A stretch of DNA of 64,000 nucleotides, taken from positions 62,001 to 126,000 of the forward strand of contig JABCZR010000002.1 in NCBI GenBank assembly GCA_013289585.1, written 5' to 3'. This stretch comes from Acidobacteriota bacterium (GTDB taxonomy: Bacteria; Acidobacteriota; Terriglobia; Acidiferrales; UBA7541). Under the pieces are notes generated by a model, which did not search any database, was not told the DNA's origin, and saw nothing but the letters and a program-made list of their open reading frames with translations. A program made the position numbers and the translations under genes. Positions 47,087 to 54,962 of this stretch are shown here, one piece after another; within the stretch, counting starts at the first letter, position 1; every line of letters begins with the position of its first letter.

Positions 47087-47464
47087 ATGGACACCGCCAC
47101 GAACCCATCCATGCTCCGAAGCATCCTCGAACAGCGCTGCCCACGGTGCCGCCTCGCAGGAATCTTCCGCGCTTCCATCTTTCGCGGCTTTCCGAAGATG
47201 CACCAGCGCTGCCCCGTCTGCGACCTCAAGTTCGAGCGCGAACCCGGCTACTTCCTCGGCGCCATGTATATCAGCTATCTCCTGGGAGTCGCCCTCATCG
47301 CAATCATGGCCGTGTTGTTGTGGGCCATCACCGGGTGGGGGCTCATCAAAGTTACCGTCTGTGCGATCGTTTTATTTTTGCCGCTGGCGCCGACACTCAC
47401 ACTTTTCGCGCGTGTTCTGTGGATTTATCTGGATCAGTCCGTCGATCCCGAGCGTCTGCGTTAA
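47087..47464 (+). CDS. DUF983 membrane protein
   Basis: The 125-residue product (ATG 47087; ATG 47111 also possible) shows the DUF983 signature: CPRCRLAGIFRASIFRGFPK, HQRCPVCDLKFEREPGYFLG and AMYISYLLGV, then two hydrophobic helices. The two CxxC pairs likely bind zinc. Members are found in many bacteria with unknown role, sometimes near respiratory genes. Its TAA stop at 47462-47464 overlaps the stop of the convergent pseudokinase gene (TTAA is shared by both stops). Confidence 0.85.
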   Translation: MDTATNPSMLRSILEQRCPRCRLAGIFRASIFRGFPKMHQRCPVCDLKFEREPGYFLGAMYISYLLGVALIAIMAVLLWAITGWGLIKVTVCAIVLFLPLAPTLTLFARVLWIYLDQSVDPERLR

Positions 47465-49050
47465 GGAGTCTTTTGTGTGGGGAACGCTTTCGTGTCCGCT
47501 TGCGTGAACTCGAACCGGATGACCCATTCGCTGGGCACGCTGTGGCCGTCCACTTCCGGTGCCGTGAATTCCCAACGCCGCGCGGCCTGGATCGCCAGAT
47601 CGGCAAAATATTTGCTCGGCCCGGGCGCATCGAGTTCCGCTTGCGAAACATTTCCCGCGGGCTCCACCTGCACGCGCACGCTGACGCGCACTTTACCCTG
47701 AATCGTCCCGCGCGCTCTGCCGGAAACGTCCGGCAAGACCTGATCGAGCACTTCACCGTGAGCTGGTGAAACACTCGACGATTTCGGCGCGTTGGCCGAC
47801 GGGAACGTGTCAGTGCGCAGAGCAGCCGTCGCCGGCGCGGCATTCACAGGTTGCGCAGGCGCTGCAACCAGTTTTTCCGGCGGCGCAGGCTTTTTCTCGG
47901 CGGCAGCTTTAGCGGAATTCTTTGCCGTCGGCTGCGTCGCCGGGGATGTTTCGCGATGCGCCGGCTGTTCCACGGCTTTTGGCTTTGACGCGGGCTGCGC
48001 TGCTGCATTCGCTGCAGAAGTCGAAGACTCCGCGCGATGCCCCAGTATTTTCGGCAGCGCGACAATGGCAACAAGCACCAGAAATACCGCGAACACGGGA
48101 ATCGCGTAGTTGGGCAGAACCAGAGTTGGCTTCGCCGAAGTCGTTCCCGGCGCCCTAGGCGTGGGCGCCTTCGGCGCGGGCGCATCATACTTCGGCGTTT
48201 GCAGCTTGGCCGCGGGAACCGCGGGCACCGACGAAAGCGGCACCGCCAGCGGCGAAATCGATTGCCCCGCCGCGGCCGCGACCGCCGTGGGATTCATGCG
48301 CGCCGCGATTTCCGCAATCGTCCAGCGGCGCTTCGGCTCGCGCACCAGAGCGTGACGCGTGATGTCCAGGAACGGCTGCGGAATCGCATCCGACACCACC
48401 GGATCAGATTGCGCGTTCGCCGGCATAACCGGCAGGCGCTGCGTGAGCACTTCGACGAGCGTCACGCCCAGCGACCACACATCGCTGGCCGCCGTGAGTC
48501 CGGAAATCGCGACTTCCGGCGCGGTATATAGGCTGGGCCGCGTCATCGGCGCTTGCGATTCCGCGATCGACGCGAGCGTGTCGCTCGAAAGCTTCAGTTG
48601 ATCGGACGTAGCCTGAATGTTGGAAGGCTTTATATGCCCGTGAACGAGGCCTTTGGCGTGGAGATAAACCAGAACATCCAGAACCGGCCCCAGCATGTCC
48701 CGCGTTTCCGCCGCCGTCAGTGCCCGCTGCGGCAAGATTTGCGAAAGGTCCTCTTCCGCAAACTCCAGCACGACGTACAGAAAATTGGTGTCCTCCAGCC
48801 GGCCGCGCCCGTAATCAAAAATTTTCAGCAAATTGGGATGAGAGAGTTGTGCGGCAAGACGCCAGCGGGAAAGTTGCAGGTCCGCAGTCGCGGGATCCGC
48901 GGGAACCAGCTTGATCACCGCGTTTTGCGGCTGCAAATCACCGCGCTGCGTCAGAAATACCGCGCTGTGATCATCACCCGCCAGAAGCTGCCTCAGCGGG
49001 AACTCCTCGTCGACGATCTGCCCCTCGAACTGTCTCCATACATCCGACAT
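47461..49050 (-). CDS. pseudokinase-TonB fusion protein
   Basis: The 529-residue protein has an N-terminal kinase-like domain (about 15-255). VIKLV supplies a Lys (47), APEV (177-180) and DVWSLGV (190-196) are kinase-like, but the catalytic HRD reads HGH (137-139; HIKPSN follows) and DFG is missing (LKLSSD). Gly-rich loop is absent too. A Pro/Ala-rich linker leads to one transmembrane helix (about 314-335), then an Ala/Lys/Pro-rich periplasmic spacer and a C-terminal TonB-like domain (about 440-525, with GTIQGKVRVSVRVQVEPAGN and ARRWEFTAPEVDG). It probably senses something in the cytoplasm without phosphotransfer and couples to an outer-membrane receptor or sits in the periplasm. The domain order is unusual. 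Confidence 0.85.
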   Translation of the reverse strand: MSDVWRQFEGQIVDEEFPLRQLLAGDDHSAVFLTQRGDLQPQNAVIKLVPADPATADLQLSRWRLAAQLSHPNLLKIFDYGRGRLEDTNFLYVVLEFAEEDLSQILPQRALTAAETRDMLGPVLDVLVYLHAKGLVHGHIKPSNIQATSDQLKLSSDTLASIAESQAPMTRPSLYTAPEVAISGLTAASDVWSLGVTLVEVLTQRLPVMPANAQSDPVVSDAIPQPFLDITRHALVREPKRRWTIAEIAARMNPTAVAAAAGQSISPLAVPLSSVPAVPAAKLQTPKYDAPAPKAPTPRAPGTTSAKPTLVLPNYAIPVFAVFLVLVAIVALPKILGHRAESSTSAANAAAQPASKPKAVEQPAHRETSPATQPTAKNSAKAAAEKKPAPPEKLVAAPAQPVNAAPATAALRTDTFPSANAPKSSSVSPAHGEVLDQVLPDVSGRARGTIQGKVRVSVRVQVEPAGNVSQAELDAPGPSKYFADLAIQAARRWEFTAPEVDGHSVPSEWVIRFEFTQADTKAFPTQKTP

Positions 49051-49248
49051 GGTGCACCTCTGCTTGCGGATTCATGCGCGCCCGCGAATCGCGACAACCC
49101 CACGCTCGCGGTCTATGACCGTCAAATGACCACCAAGGCGTCTGTGGCAGGGCTGGCTCGTCGAACCGGGTGTATCGCAGGCGCCAGGGGCCGGGCGCTC
49201 GTCGCCCTCATTCTGGCACGAAATGGGGGCCCCCGGCGAGACCCGTTC

Positions 49249-49851
49249 CTATCGGTTATGGCGTGCCTTACCCTGGAAAGAGGTGGCACCCTTCGCCCGG
49301 CTCTTTTTCTGAGCCGCGCTACCGATCAGGGCCGCGCAAGCCGAAATGCAGGCTTGGCGGAATTCGCGATGGATTTTTGTGTGTGCTTTCGAGGAGTGCA
49401 ACAGGATGGCGGTGCCGTTGACGAGCGCAACCAGCGCGAGAGCCAGTCGCATGTGCCGGTGGCGGGCTCCGCCGAGTTGCGCCGCAAGCCGCTGCTCGAG
49501 GAATTCAAACGATGGCAGCGGCTCCTTGCGGGCCAGGGCGACGGCCCAATCCTCCGAAACGAGCCGGTAATCATGGGGATGTGCGGTAAAAAAATCGAGC
49601 GCGCGCCGGCAGGCCTCCACGGTGGAACGCGAAGAACGGATGGCGGAAAAAAGATTGCGGCGCGCGCGCCGGCGCAGCAGCACGAGAAGATCGCTTTTAT
49701 GCGAGAAGCGTTCGTAGAGAGTGGGCGTGGTGGTGCGCGCGGCGCGCGCAACCGCGCGCATGGTGAGCGCGTTTTCGCCGCGTTCGCTCCAGATTTTGTA
49801 CGCGGCGTCGAGGATACGACCTTCCAGGCGGGCATCCGCTTTGCGTGGCAT
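49249..49851 (-). CDS. TetR-family transcriptional regulator
   Basis: The 200-residue protein has an N-terminal TetR helix-turn-helix (about 8-55: ILDAAYKIWSERGENALTMR, RTTTPTLYERFSHKSDLL), then a helical ligand-binding domain and a basic tail (KKSRAKGATSFQGKARHNR). It should repress a gene nearby and release on ligand binding. The divergent SRPBCC gene, about 140 bases away, is the likely target. Length is usual. Confidence 0.9.
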   Translation of the reverse strand: MPRKADARLEGRILDAAYKIWSERGENALTMRAVARAARTTTPTLYERFSHKSDLLVLLRRRARRNLFSAIRSSRSTVEACRRALDFFTAHPHDYRLVSEDWAVALARKEPLPSFEFLEQRLAAQLGGARHRHMRLALALVALVNGTAILLHSSKAHTKIHREFRQACISACAALIGSAAQKKSRAKGATSFQGKARHNR

Positions 49852-49992
49852 TCGGAATTCTCCGGACCGTGCTTGGGCGAAATTATATCCTTTACAGCGT
49901 TAAACCAACAATGTATAAATAATCGAGCCCAGATCGACCCCCTCGCTGGTCCCCCAGCAAACTCCCAAGACTGGTACGCTCGAAGAGGATTC
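49852..49992. promoter_or_regulatory. divergent tetR/SRPBCC promoter region
   Basis: The 141 bases between the divergent TetR and SRPBCC genes must hold both promoters and any TetR operator. An AT-rich segment lies at about 49885-49920, but no clear palindrome was found by eye. Confidence 0.4.
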
Positions 49993-50442
49993 ATGTTTCG
50001 ATTTCAATATTCCGTGACCACCCGGGCCAGCCGCGCGCGCGCGTGGGAGATCTTCTCCAATTGGCGCCGCTGGACTGAGTTCGCGAATATCTACGGCGAA
50101 CTGCACTGGCGCGAAGGAAGCCCGTGGACTGCGGGAAGCCGCCTGGAGATTGAAGTGCTGCAGCCGGTAAAAACGGTCGTCAGCCACGTGATCACCAACT
50201 GCCAGCCCGCGCATAAGGTGGGCTGGATCGACCACTCCCTGGGCGTGGTCCTGGCGCAGTGGGTCAGCTTCGAAGAAGCTGTAACAGGAGGTACGCGCGT
50301 ACATACCTGGGGAGATGTCGTGCATTCCGGCGTAACGATCGCGGGGCAAACCGCGGAGCACCTGATTACGAAATTCACGGAGACGTGGTACGAAAATTTT
50401 CGTTCGGCTTGCGATGAAATGGCGGTAGCCGGCGGCGACTGA
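49993..50442 (+). CDS. SRPBCC-family (START-like) protein
   Basis: The 149-residue product starts at ATG 49993, behind AGAGGA; the same frame is open far upstream but that is shadow of the pseudokinase gene. It has the START/SRPBCC pattern: FQYSVTTRASRARAWEIFSN, WRRWTEFANIYGELHWREGS, and the C-terminal helix HLITKFTETWYENFRSACDE. Such proteins bind hydrophobic ligands in a deep cavity, and some are polyketide cyclases or stress proteins. It is divergent from a TetR regulator, which may respond to the same ligand. No specific ligand can be named. Confidence 0.82.
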   Translation: MFRFQYSVTTRASRARAWEIFSNWRRWTEFANIYGELHWREGSPWTAGSRLEIEVLQPVKTVVSHVITNCQPAHKVGWIDHSLGVVLAQWVSFEEAVTGGTRVHTWGDVVHSGVTIAGQTAEHLITKFTETWYENFRSACDEMAVAGGD

Positions 50443-50670
50443 CGAAAACGACAGTTGCAAATTTGTTCGGTGCAGTGAATTTTGAAATTTCCTCGGAGAC
50501 GTTTTCCAGAATTTCGCGACTCCCTTTCTGTTTAATTTTTCTGATTTTCTTCCTCGAGTAGCAAGAAATCGGAAGCCACCCTGTTCCACTCCGGTACACA
50601 CGTCCTTCATTCGGTAAACCCTCTAAATTGTCCCCGCAGTTTCGATTCAAAAAACGCTGATTGCAAACGA

Positions 50671-51054
50671 GTGAATCAGCTGTTGACGACGAGGCTATTA
50701 GAGAAAAGAGGCCACATCGTGGTGGTGGCCGGCAATGGGCGCGAGGCGCTGGCTGCCTGCGAAAGTGAAAGTTTTGACCTGATCCTGATGGACGTGCAGA
50801 TGCCGGGAATGGATGGGCTCGAAGCGACGGTCGCGATTCGAACGAGAGAAAAAGGCGGCGTGAAACATCTGGCTATCGTGGCGCTAACGGCGCACGCCAT
50901 GAAAGGCGACCGGGAGAAATGCCTGGCGGCGGGAATGGACGGATACCTGAGCAAGCCGATCCGAACGCAGGAACTCGATGCAGTGCTGGAGAAATACGCG
51001 AAGCACAAAGCGGAGAAAGCTCCGGAGGCAGAAGGAATTCTCAGCAAAAAATAG
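50671..51054 (+). pseudogene. receiver-domain protein lacking the N-terminal acidic pair
   Basis: From GTG 50671 the 127-residue product begins in the middle of a receiver domain: VNQLLTTRLLEKRGHIVVVA, then LILMDVQMPGMDGLE with the phospho-acceptor Asp, VALTAHAMKG with the Thr, and YLSKPIRTQEL with the Lys. The usual first strand and the acidic pair that bind Mg2+ (consensus ILVAEDN-x-VNQ) are missing. The same frame upstream gives no such sequence and meets a stop near 50543. This points to a remnant of a hybrid kinase or longer regulator. Expression and function are doubtful. Confidence 0.65.
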
Positions 51055-51068
51055 GCGACGGCGATTTC

Positions 51069-51722
51069 CTATCGAGTAAGGGGGCTTTTCTTGCGAGAGG
51101 AAACGGGAAGCAACAGTCGTTTTGGCCCGCTGACGAAAGGATTGCCACGTTCGTAGAAACGGAGGAGCCGATCGGCGGCGCGGGTGATGCCGATTCGAAC
51201 GGATTTGCCGATGGGGCCAGTTCGATGGCGGGTGACGCCGAGCCAGAGCGACCCGGGGGCGCACAGATCCGAGCCATCATGACGGCGGTCGATTTGAAAA
51301 GCAGCGGCGAGACGGCCGGGACCGCGCGTGAGATCGAGAAGGCGAGTGGTCTTGCGATGGAGCTGCATCTGCTCGATTCCCTGGAGCGGTTCGAGAGCGC
51401 GAATGAGGACGGCCGCGGCGGTTCCGGCCGGTTCGCTGACGACGTTGAGCATGAAATGCGCGCCGTAATTAAAAAAGATGTATGCGTGGCCTCGGCTGAG
51501 ATACATGGAGCGGATGCGCGGAGTGGGTCCGCGGAAATGGTGCCCGGCGGGATCGCCAGGCGGATAAGCTTCGGTTTCGACGATGCGTCCGGCGAGCCGC
51601 CCCCGGGGGAAATCGTGAACGATGACTTTTCCAATCAGAAAGCGCGCGAGAGCGATCGTGTCTTGCGGAACTTCCGAACGACGCAGACGGCGGACGAAGA
51701 GTTTTGCGCTGGGTGTCTTCAC
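51069..51722 (-). CDS. DNA-3-methyladenine glycosylase (AAG/MPG family)
   Basis: The 217-residue protein has the AAG fold. Visible motifs are LARFLIGKVIVHDF, the active-site region RIVETEAYPPGDPAGHHFRG with the conserved Glu, YIFFNYGAHFMLNVV, and ALEPLQGIEQM. The enzyme removes alkylated purines in base-excision repair. It is the last gene of a minus-strand group: it starts 12 bases after the YjdJ-like GNAT gene, and the Fe-S protein lies before that. Length is typical for the bacterial family. Confidence 0.92.
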   Translation of the reverse strand: MKTPSAKLFVRRLRRSEVPQDTIALARFLIGKVIVHDFPRGRLAGRIVETEAYPPGDPAGHHFRGPTPRIRSMYLSRGHAYIFFNYGAHFMLNVVSEPAGTAAAVLIRALEPLQGIEQMQLHRKTTRLLDLTRGPGRLAAAFQIDRRHDGSDLCAPGSLWLGVTRHRTGPIGKSVRIGITRAADRLLRFYERGNPFVSGPKRLLLPVSSRKKSPLTR

Positions 51723-51734
51723 GGTGACGAATCG

Positions 51735-52076
51735 TTATGGAGTGGCGGGACCCCCCGAGACGGACATCACGCTCTGCAGGTCTTCGGGGGAGAGGAGATC
51801 GTGGTATTCGGCGTGTTTGCGGAGGTAGTCTGCGACGTACGGGCAAAGCGGCACGACACGAAGCTGGTTGGCGTGAGCAAAATCGAGCGCTGTGCGCGCT
51901 AGTTTTCCGGCGAGGCCGTGGCCCTCAAGAGGCGGCGGAACTTCCGTATGAGTAATAACGATGCGATCGGGGAAGCGGCGATAGTTCATAAAAGAGCGGA
52001 GGCCGACGACCTGCGATTCGAATCGGTGCGCTTCTTCGTCGTGAATTACGACAACCTTGCTGAGATCCAAGTCCAC
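51735..52076 (-). CDS. YjdJ-like GNAT acetyltransferase
   Basis: The 113-residue product is a very small GNAT domain of the YjdJ/NATD1 kind: VVVIHDEEAHRFESQVVGL, ITHTEVPPPLEGHGLAGKLA with the acetyl-CoA loop, and the end VVPLCPYVADYLRKHAEYHD. In E. coli yjdI and yjdJ are paired; here the same pair is found, with the Fe-S partner 3 bases upstream. The substrate is unknown. It is probably co-transcribed with the Fe-S protein and the glycosylase. Confidence 0.9.
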   Translation of the reverse strand: MDLDLSKVVVIHDEEAHRFESQVVGLRSFMNYRRFPDRIVITHTEVPPPLEGHGLAGKLARTALDFAHANQLRVVPLCPYVADYLRKHAEYHDLLSPEDLQSVMSVSGGPATP

Positions 52077-52079
52077 GAA

Positions 52080-52319
52080 TCAACCCGCGGCTTTTTCAGA
52101 TTTTTCATTCCGGAAATAACGGAGCGCACCGGAAGGGCACTGCTCGACTTGCTGAATAATGCGATCGGTGGATTCGCAGCCCATGTTGATCCAAGGGCGG
52201 GCCTGGACGTTGAAAACCTCGCCGAGGCCCTGGACGCATTTCGCGGAGTGGAGGCACAGGCCGGACTTCCAGACGACGGAGATTTCGCCGTTGGTGTAGA
52301 CCTTTTCGGAATCGCTCAT
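52080..52319 (-). CDS. YjdI-like 4Fe-4S mono-cluster protein
   Basis: The 79-residue protein matches the Fer4_19/DUF1271 family (E. coli YjdI). It starts MSDSEKVYTNGEISVVWKSG and has four Cys spread as CLHSAKCVQGLGEVF, NMGCES and QCPSGALRYF. These should hold a single 4Fe-4S cluster for electron transfer or iron binding. The gene ends 3 bases before the YjdJ-like gene. About 45 bases separate it from the hypothetical gene upstream. Confidence 0.92.
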   Translation of the reverse strand: MSDSEKVYTNGEISVVWKSGLCLHSAKCVQGLGEVFNVQARPWINMGCESTDRIIQQVEQCPSGALRYFRNEKSEKAAG

Positions 52320-52364
52320 GTGGACCTCGGGGTGACCGGCAAAGTCTATCAGGGAATTATGAAA

Positions 52365-52811
52365 TTACGCGCTGGTAGAATCGGGAGGTTCGTTGTTGAA
52401 GAGGCGGGCGAGCTCGGCGTGGTCGATGACGACCGCGGGGTCGCGTTGTATGGCGTCGAAGTATTTTTTCTGGAAGGCGTCGCCGGATTCCGTGGGGACG
52501 AACATCTTTCGAGCAAGAGCAATGGAAGTGCTGGTGTATTCCGGAGTGATGGGCTCCTTGGCGGCGAGAGTCTCGTCAATCCGCACGACGAATTCGGAAA
52601 TGTTGTGAAGCCAGGCGAACTGGGCGTGGTCGATGACCAAGCGGAAAAGCTCGCCGGTGTTGACGTAGCCGTGCTCGCGTTCGTAATCACGGCGCTCCAT
52701 GTTGAGAAGAGTTTTGTGAAGTTTGAGGAGCGCGAGCCGAAGGGAGATTAATTTCTCGCGGGGGGCGGAATCGTTGTTCGAAGGGGACAGATTGGAATTT
52801 GGAGAAGCCAT
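52365..52811 (-). CDS. hypothetical protein, first gene of the Fe-S/GNAT/glycosylase group
   Basis: The 148-residue product starts at ATG 52811 and has a Ser/Asn-rich first 20 residues, then a helical body: KLISLRLALLKLHKTLLNME, RRDYEREHGYVNTGELFRLV and HAQFAWLHNISEFVVRIDE. No signal or membrane segment is seen. I do not recognise a family with confidence; conserved Acidobacteriota proteins of this type are known but uncharacterised. It lies on the same strand just before the Fe-S protein, so it may be in that transcript. Confidence 0.7.
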   Translation of the reverse strand: MASPNSNLSPSNNDSAPREKLISLRLALLKLHKTLLNMERRDYEREHGYVNTGELFRLVIDHAQFAWLHNISEFVVRIDETLAAKEPITPEYTSTSIALARKMFVPTESGDAFQKKYFDAIQRDPAVVIDHAELARLFNNEPPDSTSA

Positions 52812-52971
52812 TGTTGTGAGAACTACTCTATTGTGCGACAGGCGGGCGGGAAATTCAAAATGATTGGAGTGGGAAAAAATTAGCAGGAGGGTACGGAAAG
52901 ATGTGAGAGATCAGAGAACAGAGATCAGAGAACGGAGAATCGAGAGGCGAAATGCGGTGAAGGAAGACTTT

Positions 52972-53898
52972 TCAATTGTGATAACGCTGCTCGCCGACGG
53001 GGAGGGCGATGGGGAGGCGGTTGCCGGGTGGGGGAAGCGGGCAGGTGGAGAAGGAAGTGTAGGCGCAAGGTGGATTTTCGAGGTGATTGAAATCGAGGAT
53101 AAGTTCGCCAGGTTTGTCGAGGCCGTTGGTGGGGAAGCCGGTATAGAGGAAACGGCAAGCGCCGTAGGTGGTCGAGGTGCTGGTGGTGTCACGAAGGATG
53201 AAGAAAAGTTTGGCGACGGCGGGGTCTTCCAGAACCGGCTCGAGGCGAAATGATTTTCCTTGCAATGTAAATTCAGCGGCGCCGGGCACGGGCTGATCGT
53301 AATTGGTGCCGACGAGAGTGGCAAGCGTGATGGTTTTTGGCGGAGAGTAGGGAATCCATCTGGCGGTGACGCGATAGGCGGGATCGGGCGGAAAAAATTT
53401 GAGGCCGTGAAATCCGACAATGCCGGGAGAATGGGAATCCTTGATTCGCAAAGCGAAGCGCGCTTCGCGGCGGATGACATACATGTTGAGAGTGCCGACG
53501 GTGAGATGAGGAGAGACTTTGTCGTTGTTGGCTTCGGCACGAAGAGGTTGCGGCTTGGCGGGTGCGCCGGAGACGAGAAAATCCTGAGGGAAGCCACCGG
53601 GCGGCGGGTTCAGTGCGACGATTTCGCCTTCGAGATGGAGGATTGCGAGATGCGCGGGGCTGCCGCCGGCGAGGTGGATCTTGTTGTCCGCGGCGGAGCC
53701 GATGGAATTGTCGCCAGGCTGGAGCCACTCGAGGCCGGAGAGGGAGAGCCAGCCGTCAGGCTTCAAGAGATTTGCGACGTACTGTTCGCGCCAGGCGGCG
53801 AGATCTTTTTGCCAAGAAGTCTCTTGTGAAGCTGCGGGCGCAGGGAGCAACGCAAGTGTGATGAAAATCAGGCAGGCCGAACGGTCTCGGAAGCGCAT
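52972..53898 (-). CDS. exported DUF1684 protein
   Basis: The 308-residue protein starts at ATG 53898; a longer frame to 54135 has no ribosome-binding site and lacks a signal-like start. A signal peptide covers about 1-25 (LIFITLALLPAPAASQ). The mature part is DUF1684-like: LLKPDGWLSLSGLEWLQPGD, RWIPYSPPKTITLATLVGT, TYGACRFLYTGFP and LDFNHLENPPCAYTSFSTCP. Such proteins are widespread secreted proteins of unknown function, with a beta-rich fold and conserved Asn/Pro near the end. It is minus-strand and isolated. Confidence 0.88.
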   Translation of the reverse strand: MRFRDRSACLIFITLALLPAPAASQETSWQKDLAAWREQYVANLLKPDGWLSLSGLEWLQPGDNSIGSAADNKIHLAGGSPAHLAILHLEGEIVALNPPPGGFPQDFLVSGAPAKPQPLRAEANNDKVSPHLTVGTLNMYVIRREARFALRIKDSHSPGIVGFHGLKFFPPDPAYRVTARWIPYSPPKTITLATLVGTNYDQPVPGAAEFTLQGKSFRLEPVLEDPAVAKLFFILRDTTSTSTTYGACRFLYTGFPTNGLDKPGELILDFNHLENPPCAYTSFSTCPLPPPGNRLPIALPVGEQRYHN

Positions 53899-54256
53899 GA
53901 CGAAGTATAGCGTGGAAGGGAAAGCGCTGAAAATAAAGCTGCGAAAGAAAGAGCGTGCCTGATCCCTAGGAAAATGAAGGGTAGGCAGGATTTGCAGGGC
54001 GGCGAGCCGGTGGTGAGCGGCAGAATATTTATTCCCGGCATTGCGATTACCCATTGAGTATCCGCTAAGCCCTGAGCGATGTGTAAGATACAAAATCGAT
54101 TTTCTAATGCATTCAAGCCGTATTTTTGTTGCCACAAATATAACTCCGGAGTTCCTTTCCTCATCCTATGAAAGGTAGTCAAATTAAGCCCTGCTTCGCG
54201 GGAATGAGGGAACGCGATTCGTTTCCATGCGGCAAGGACAAAAGGAAGAGAGTCAA
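53899..54256. other. divergent intergenic region
   Basis: The 358 bases between the DUF1684 gene (minus) and the small secreted gene (plus) hold no convincing gene. A TATACT hexamer lies 9 bases before the DUF1684 start and could be a -10 element, which would give almost no leader. The plus-strand gene has GGAAGAGAG upstream. Confidence 0.45.
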
Positions 54257-54658
54257 ATGAGGAATACAAAATTCACCGCACGTTTCCTGACACTATCTTT
54301 GTTGCTCGCAGCCTCGGCCTTCGCCGGCAACACCAACAAAGGTACGCTGAACATCGGCCAGACCGTTACAGTCGGCGGTAAGCAGCTCGCCGCCGGAAAG
54401 TATCAGCTGGAGTGGACTGGAAGCGGATCCGACGTTGAAGTGACCATTTCCGACGGCAAGGAGACGATCGCCAAAGTGCCGGCGCAGATTGTTCCGCTGC
54501 AGAAAGCCCAGGCCTCGAGCGGATATGGCACCAGCACCGACGCGGCTGGCAACGCGGCGCTGACGGAAATTTTCTTCGGCGGTAAGAAATATGAGCTGTC
54601 CTTGGGCGGAGGTTCCGCGGCGACGGCTCCTTCCGATCAGACGCGAGGGAGCAACTAA
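54257..54658 (+). CDS. small secreted protein
   Basis: The 133-residue product starts at ATG 54257 behind GGAAGAGAG. A signal peptide (about 1-24, ending SAFAGN) is followed by TKGTLNIGQTVTVGGKQLAAG-like sequence (seen in pieces as GTLNIGQTVTVGGKQLAAGK and YQLEWTGSGSDVEVTIS). It is a small beta protein with ALTEIFFGGKKYELSLGGGS near the end. Such short secreted proteins recur in Acidobacteriota with no known role. A strong terminator follows. Confidence 0.8.
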   Translation: MRNTKFTARFLTLSLLLAASAFAGNTNKGTLNIGQTVTVGGKQLAAGKYQLEWTGSGSDVEVTISDGKETIAKVPAQIVPLQKAQASSGYGTSTDAAGNAALTEIFFGGKKYELSLGGGSAATAPSDQTRGSN

Positions 54659-54962
54659 CCTCGTCGTTCCTGTTCGCAGAGTTCGCAAGAGAGAGAAGGA
54701 GGGGCCGCGGAGCGGTCCCTTTTTTTTGTTTATGCGTGATAGAAGGTGCCATGAAATCCCAGAGAGAGCCCATTGGCAATCAGTGGGACTCCCGGCTCCG
54801 AACACGGTGAGCTCTCCTAACAGAACTGGCGCTTATGAGTGTATGATTTGAACCGTTTGAGCGGGCGGAGGTTGGTCTTTTCTTGAACTCGATTGAATTT
54901 ATTTTCCCGACCGGTTGCAATTCCCAACAACAGCCGTGGTTTTCAGAAGCGGAGAAAGCTTT
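54659..54962. other. terminator and leader before the transhydrogenase operon
   Basis: The 304 bases contain the strong terminator at 54701-54727 and should hold the promoter of the pntAA operon. No gene was seen. A GGAGAAAGC ribosome-binding site lies before the ATG at 54963. Confidence 0.6.
54701..54727 (+). terminator. intrinsic terminator of the small secreted gene
   Basis: An 8-bp stem with one G-U pair (GGGGCCGC at 54701-54708 with GCGGTCCC at 54712-54719) and a 3-base loop is followed by eight T (54720-54727). It lies about 40 bases after the stop of the small secreted protein and before the transhydrogenase operon. Confidence 0.93.

Noticed and set aside
48553-49992. Long plus-strand frame leading into the SRPBCC gene
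   Set aside because: It overlaps the pseudokinase and TetR genes on the other strand and has no domain; the SRPBCC protein starts at 49993 with its own ribosome-binding site.
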